This document shows positions 60,941 through 64,000 of a stretch of DNA of 64,000 nucleotides, one piece after another. Positions within the stretch are counted from its first letter, which is position 1. Each line of letters begins with the position of its first letter. The notes under the pieces were generated by a model. The model was given only the letters and a program-made list of their open reading frames with translations, made no database searches and was not told where the DNA came from. A program made the position numbers and the translations under genes. Origin of the DNA: Bradyrhizobium diazoefficiens (GTDB lineage: Bacteria > Pseudomonadota > Alphaproteobacteria > Rhizobiales > Xanthobacteraceae); assembly GCF_016616235.1 (NCBI RefSeq), contig NZ_CP067100.1, positions 2,539,001 to 2,603,000 on the forward strand, given 5' to 3'.

Positions 60941-60955
60941 TTAACGGGGCGCGCG

Positions 60956-61555
60956 GTGACCAAGCTGGCGGCGTGCGTGTTTGTTGTGGCTGCGTCGGTT
61001 ATTGGCGCTGCGATGGCGGTCGCCGAACCGCAACCCTCGGCCGCGGAGATGATGGACGACCTGATGTACGCCCGGGGGCCAATCGGTGGAACGTTCACCC
61101 TATCTGACCAGCACGGAAAGATACGCAGCGACACCGAGTTTCGTGGCAAGCTGATGATCATCTATTTTGGCTACACCTTCTGCCCTGATGTCTGCCCGAC
61201 CGACCTAATGGCAATCACGCAGGCGCTGGACGCGCTCGGTTCCAAAGCCGAAAGCATTCAACCGATCTTCATTACGATCGACCCCGAGCGTGACACGGAC
61301 GTGCTTGCCGACTACCTTGAAGCGTTTCACCCCAGCTTCATCGGGCTGACTGGATCTTCCAAAACAACCAAGGAACTCGCCAATTCCTACAAGGCGTACT
61401 ACGGGAAGGTGGAAGACAACCGGAGCGGCGAGTATTCCATCGATCACTCGGGTGTCATTTATTTGATGGGACGGAACGGCGAATACCTCGGCTTCATGCC
61501 GCCGCAGACGGGGCCGGATCGGCTCATCGAAATCCTTCGCAAGTATCTCGATTGA
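60956..61555 (+). CDS. SCO1/SenC family copper-binding redox protein
   Basis: This 199-residue protein has an N-terminal signal or anchor (LAACVFVVAASVIGAAMAVA) and a thioredoxin fold with the copper motif FGYTFCPDVCPTDL (CxxxC) and a later His in SIDHSGVIYLM. SCO proteins deliver copper to cytochrome oxidase or act as periplasmic thiol reductases. GTG 60956 is the likely start and lies 15 bases after the metallo-hydrolase stop, so the two are co-transcribed. No oxidase genes are adjacent. The pairing with an exported metal hydrolase could point to a periplasmic metal-handling unit (inference). Confidence 0.93.
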   Translation: MTKLAACVFVVAASVIGAAMAVAEPQPSAAEMMDDLMYARGPIGGTFTLSDQHGKIRSDTEFRGKLMIIYFGYTFCPDVCPTDLMAITQALDALGSKAESIQPIFITIDPERDTDVLADYLEAFHPSFIGLTGSSKTTKELANSYKAYYGKVEDNRSGEYSIDHSGVIYLMGRNGEYLGFMPPQTGPDRLIEILRKYLD

Positions 61556-61770
61556 CGCGCCGGACCTCCCGCTCCTCATTCATGATAGCAGCAATAAAAC
61601 GTTCGATGCTCAGTCTGCTGTTGGCCCATCCCGACATACTGCGCTGCTGCACAAACTTGGTCGCTATATAGGAGCAAAGCGGACGTAGGCACCAGTCACA
61701 TGACGCCGCCGGGTATAGGTACACGGCCTGATGCGCAGGCAAAAGCTGGTCCGAGATAGACTCGCAAGTA

Positions 61771-62178
61771 CTATCGGCAGGGTCTCACTCCTTCCGTCGA
61801 AGGCAGGCCGAGGGTGTCGCGCAGCTCCGATACTGACTTCTTACCGAGATCTTGCAAGCTCACTAGCGTTTTGTCAGTCGCATCGCGGACCTCCCCGACC
61901 GTTTTGAAGCCGGCGGCCTGAAGCGCGTTTTGTACACGCGATGGCAGACGCACGTTTGCAAGAGGCGTGTCGTCGGGCAATTCGGGAGTTGGGGCCAAAT
62001 GGGTGGGAGCCACCGCCTCACGGGCAAGCCGCTCGTCCCGGAGCCGCTCCCGATTAGCGCCGAACGCTTGCTGCGCCTTTATGTATTCTGAAACCTCGGG
62101 TTCAGCTTGGCGAAACATCTTTTCTGCCGCTAGTTGAGCGGCGCTGGCCGGCTTGGAAATAGAGTTGTCGTTCATCAT
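61771..62178 (-). CDS. protein with an RNA polymerase alpha-CTD-like helix-hairpin-helix domain
   Basis: This 135-residue protein has a charged helical N-terminus (AEKMFRQAEPEVSEYIKAQQ, RERLRDERLAREA) and a C-terminal domain at about 75-130 reading LANVRLPSRVQNALQAAGF, TVGEVRDATDKTLVSLQDLG and KKSVSELRDTLGLP. This pattern matches the alpha subunit C-terminal domain, which binds DNA UP elements and activators. The N-terminal domain of the alpha subunit is absent. It may bind DNA or a polymerase partner. AGGAT precedes ATG 62178; the frame extends 37 codons upstream without a better site. Confidence 0.78.
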   Translation of the reverse strand: MMNDNSISKPASAAQLAAEKMFRQAEPEVSEYIKAQQAFGANRERLRDERLAREAVAPTHLAPTPELPDDTPLANVRLPSRVQNALQAAGFKTVGEVRDATDKTLVSLQDLGKKSVSELRDTLGLPSTEGVRPCR

Positions 62179-62245
62179 CACACTAGATCCTGGACGGCTG
62201 CCGTGTGCCGTTCGAGGCAATAACGGGCGTTGTTGAAAAATAAAC

Positions 62246-62395
62246 TCAGTCTCGATTTTCTGACGTCGGACGATGATGCACCTCAGCAACTTGCGGGCCG
62301 GCGACCTCGCCCCCTATAAGCAATGCAAGAAGTAGCGCTGCTGCAACCAAGCAGCCAGCCACGAACCCGTAAAAGCGCCAGTCGCTAAAGCTCAT
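62246..62395 (-). CDS. 49-residue single-span membrane protein
   Basis: A short frame starts MSFSDWRFYGFVAGCLVAAA and continues LLLALLIGG, one clear membrane span (residues 9-29), then a hydrophilic tail with two His (VAEVHHRPTSENRD). AGGAG lies 5 bases before the ATG. It is upstream of the alpha-CTD-like gene on the same strand with a 67-base gap. Function unknown; the size and site make it a credible small membrane protein. Confidence 0.6.
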   Translation of the reverse strand: MSFSDWRFYGFVAGCLVAAALLLALLIGGEVAGPQVAEVHHRPTSENRD

Positions 62396-62733
62396 CATAA
62401 CTCCTGAGCATCAACGAGGCTGGAGCCTCCACGTTCCGCCGGGGCGGACCCCATGGGCCTTAACTTCTGTCCTTCTTGGCGAGCTGAACGACCGGGAGCG
62501 AGACCCCGCCGAATCCGGCATTGGCGATGCTGATGGGCTGCTGGAACAGGCGACCCAGGACTGGCAGCAAGGCGGGATGGCATGAGCGGCCTGCATGCCT
62601 GCAGTCCTCCTGCGACTCAAATGCTGTTCGCGCGGAATGAGAAATCCTGATGGCTAAGTGCGTCTACGCGCCGCCGCGATTCAGGATTCGGCTTCTCGAT
62701 GCGCATTCCGCGCTTTGAGCGAAGGAAGACCAA
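62396..62733. other. 338-bp region, no gene supported
   Basis: Frames here are Arg/Pro-rich antisense-like products. The right end (AGCGAAGGAAGACCAA) holds the ribosome-binding site of the small gene at 62734. Confidence 0.4.
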
Positions 62734-62853
62734 ATGACAAAGAACAGGCTAACCGATCTCAACGACCATCTTTTCGCGCAATTGCTCGGCGAGCTGACGT
62801 ACGTCGGCCGGCGAGCTTTGGTTCATCTGCTGAACCGGCATAGATCAGCCTAA
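62734..62853 (+). CDS. small protein, possibly truncated
   Basis: A 39-codon frame begins MTKNRLTDLNDHLFAQL and ends RALVHLLNRHRSA. The opening is typical of a widespread short Rhizobiales protein (about 70-100 residues, NRLxDLNDHLFAQLE...), as I recall it. Here it is cut short and diverges after residue 17. GAAGGA precedes the ATG at good distance. Perhaps a decaying copy. Confidence 0.45.
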   Translation: MTKNRLTDLNDHLFAQLLGELTYVGRRALVHLLNRHRSA

Positions 62854-63112
62854 GCTCTTCGGCAGGCGTAAAAAGAAGCACGCCTACCACCTTCCGAGGC
62901 AGCGTGGCCAAGGTATTCGCATCCACAGCGCATGCGAACTCCGCGCCGATCACGCTGCATCGGGGCGAGGAGCTGCCGGACGAGTGAGGTGGCATGGCAT
63001 GAGGCCAGGCACTGGCCTGTTTCCGACCTCAGTGGCCCTATTTTGTTCTGGAGCGAGGTTAACAAAGGTTAGATTCCAAGAAACCAGATGGGCTTTCTTC
63101 GGTTGGACATCG

Positions 63113-63220
63113 ATGGATGATGCCGCACTGAAAGCCCGCAGCGAACAAGCCCTTGTCGTAGTGACCTTCAGCACGGCAACGGTGATCGCATGCGTTGCCC
63201 TCTTGGTTTCGCAATTGTAG
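63113..63220 (+). CDS. 35-residue single-span membrane protein
   Basis: The frame from ATG 63113 reads MDDAALKARSEQALVVVTF and then a hydrophobic span (TATVIACVALLVSQL). GGTTGGA lies upstream. One-helix topology with a charged cytoplasmic start is likely. A longer in-frame version from 62984 lacks a good start. Function unknown. Confidence 0.45.
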   Translation: MDDAALKARSEQALVVVTFSTATVIACVALLVSQL

Positions 63221-63238
63221 GCGGCCTTAGTCGGTGGC

Positions 63239-63478
63239 TTATTTGCCCCCTACGATCACACGGAAGCGGGGCGCAGCCAGTTTTTCTGGTGGAACCGAGC
63301 GCGATGTGAACTTCGTTTCAGTCCGCTGAGCGCGTTTGCAATTTGGGCAGACGAAGAGGTGAGCGATCATCACCGGCGTGTCTCGCACCAGCTCTGATCG
63401 AAACCACCTCATGTTGACGTGGCAGTCGGGACAAATCGGCGCTTCGAGCTCTCCCAGCGCGTTCTTCAGATTGTCCAT
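63239..63478 (-). CDS. small zinc-ribbon protein
   Basis: This 79-residue protein contains PICPDCHVNMRWFRSE and, 20 residues later, LFVCPNCKRAQRTE, a CxxC...CxxC zinc ribbon. The C-terminal tail is basic (PRFRVIVGGK). GGGGGCAAAG precedes ATG 63478; 19 codons upstream are open but not needed. Small ribbons of this kind are common in Rhizobiales; the partner is unknown. Confidence 0.68.
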   Translation of the reverse strand: MDNLKNALGELEAPICPDCHVNMRWFRSELVRDTPVMIAHLFVCPNCKRAQRTETKFTSRSVPPEKLAAPRFRVIVGGK

Positions 63479-63690
63479 GCTTTGCCCCCGCGGTCTCGGG
63501 AGAGTAGCAGGATCCATGGGCGCGCAACGTATCAAAACTTACACAACGGCCGAATTTAGACGTCCTCTCGCGCTCAGTCGGTCCTCAGCCATGCCGCGCT
63601 CTCTCCCCTAACAAAAAAGTGTATATACCAGATTTTCCCGGAAGGGTTACGATACAACCTGTTTTAGAATTTTGTATTGGGACCTACCCG

Positions 63691-63903
63691 TTGGCAACAA
63701 GCATTGAATCGATCGTTTCGGCTTACGTGCGCCTGAAGAACCGTCAAGCCTTGGAGAATATGCGAGAGCTCCGGCGCCAGTTGCTCGAACAGCTAGAGTC
63801 CACATCGGGCGTTGACCCGGCTCATTCAAGAGATGCTTTACTTGAGGACCTCCGAGTGATCGAGGGTGCACTGGAGCAGCTACAACCGCCGCAGCACGGC
63901 TGA
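63691..63903 (+). CDS. small helical protein, unknown function
   Basis: This 70-residue protein is predicted almost wholly helical: SIESIVSAYVRLKNRQALE, NMRELRRQLLEQLEST and ALLEDLRVIEGALEQL. The pattern suggests a two-helix coiled-coil bundle. The frame is open back to GTG 63619, but the conserved-looking part begins at TTG 63691. No strong ribosome-binding site is seen for either start. It is close to the right edge; nothing further is seen from 63904 to 64000. Confidence 0.5.
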   Translation: MATSIESIVSAYVRLKNRQALENMRELRRQLLEQLESTSGVDPAHSRDALLEDLRVIEGALEQLQPPQHG

Positions 63904-64000
63904 GCCACTGACAAGCGGCCCGGCGGTTCACGCTGGGGAGCCTCTGTTCTCGTTTCCCGGAATGTTCCTATGCGCAGGAAAGAGACAGCTTGGCTGCTGT

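Noticed and set aside
61524..61742. 72-codon minus-strand frame with three Cys
   Set aside because: Overlaps the end of the SCO gene and lacks a ribosome-binding site; kept as unlikely.
62759..62995. 78-codon minus-strand frame with a protein-like C-terminal half
   Set aside because: Start unsupported, and it overlaps the small plus-strand gene at 62734; it may be a decayed fragment.

Overview
The window is high-GC alphaproteobacterial DNA. It resembles a soil or nodule Rhizobiales genome, most probably Bradyrhizobium or a near relative. I infer this from the gene types: PAS sensor kinases with FixJ-like regulators, Bug-type binding proteins, periplasmic molybdenum hydroxylases, PQQ-type sugar dehydrogenases and many tiny secreted proteins. 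No species can be fixed from the sequence alone.

Layout. 0-7 kb: the end of an RND-type membrane fusion protein, two low-complexity secreted proteins, a DUF2231 membrane protein coupled to a sorbosone-dehydrogenase-like lipoprotein, a beta-hydroxyacid dehydrogenase, an FMN reductase and a frameshifted HlyD-type adaptor. 7-15.5 kb: a same-strand respiratory block of aldo/keto reductase, pyruvate:quinone oxidoreductase (PoxB), cyanide-insensitive-type bd oxidase (CydAB), NAD-malic enzyme and NDH-2. 15.5-24 kb: two exported molybdenum hydroxylases, each with a [2Fe-2S] subunit, flanking a di-heme peroxidase-like protein, a GlcG/HbpS protein and a small cytochrome c. 24-25.3 kb: a truncated isochorismatase relic and three overlapping genes for very small proteins. 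25.3-45 kb: a signalling cluster with one decayed and two intact PAS histidine kinases, an AraC regulator, a FixJ-type regulator, a stand-alone receiver, a receiver relic, a periplasmic binding protein, a 1985-residue kinase/ATPase/GAF/PAS/histidine-kinase fusion, a HisKA_2-type kinase and a LuxR-type regulator.

At 46664-46708 lies the 3' part of a tRNA-Lys(CTT) gene without its 5' half. This is the usual scar of an element integrated at a tRNA 3' end. By its orientation the element would lie to the left, so most of the window may belong to a genomic island. To the right are a second DUF2231/sugar dehydrogenase pair, a LysR/Bug/flavin monooxygenase locus, relics (IS21 transposase, kinase ends, a 106-bp direct repeat), an ABC_sub_bind-type protein, a hydrolase-adenylate cyclase fusion, an exported metallo-beta-lactamase-fold enzyme with a SCO protein, and a group of tiny genes.

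How the genes could work together (inference): malic enzyme makes NADH and pyruvate; NDH-2 and PoxB pass those electrons to quinone; CydAB passes them to oxygen. Together they form a non-proton-pumping bypass. The exported molybdenum hydroxylases and sugar dehydrogenases would oxidise aldehydes, heterocycles or sugars in the periplasm and feed cytochrome c or quinone. The kinase cluster shows repeated duplication and decay of one kinase-receiver unit, and three of its promoter regions share a 45-bp element that looks like a response-regulator-dependent promoter.
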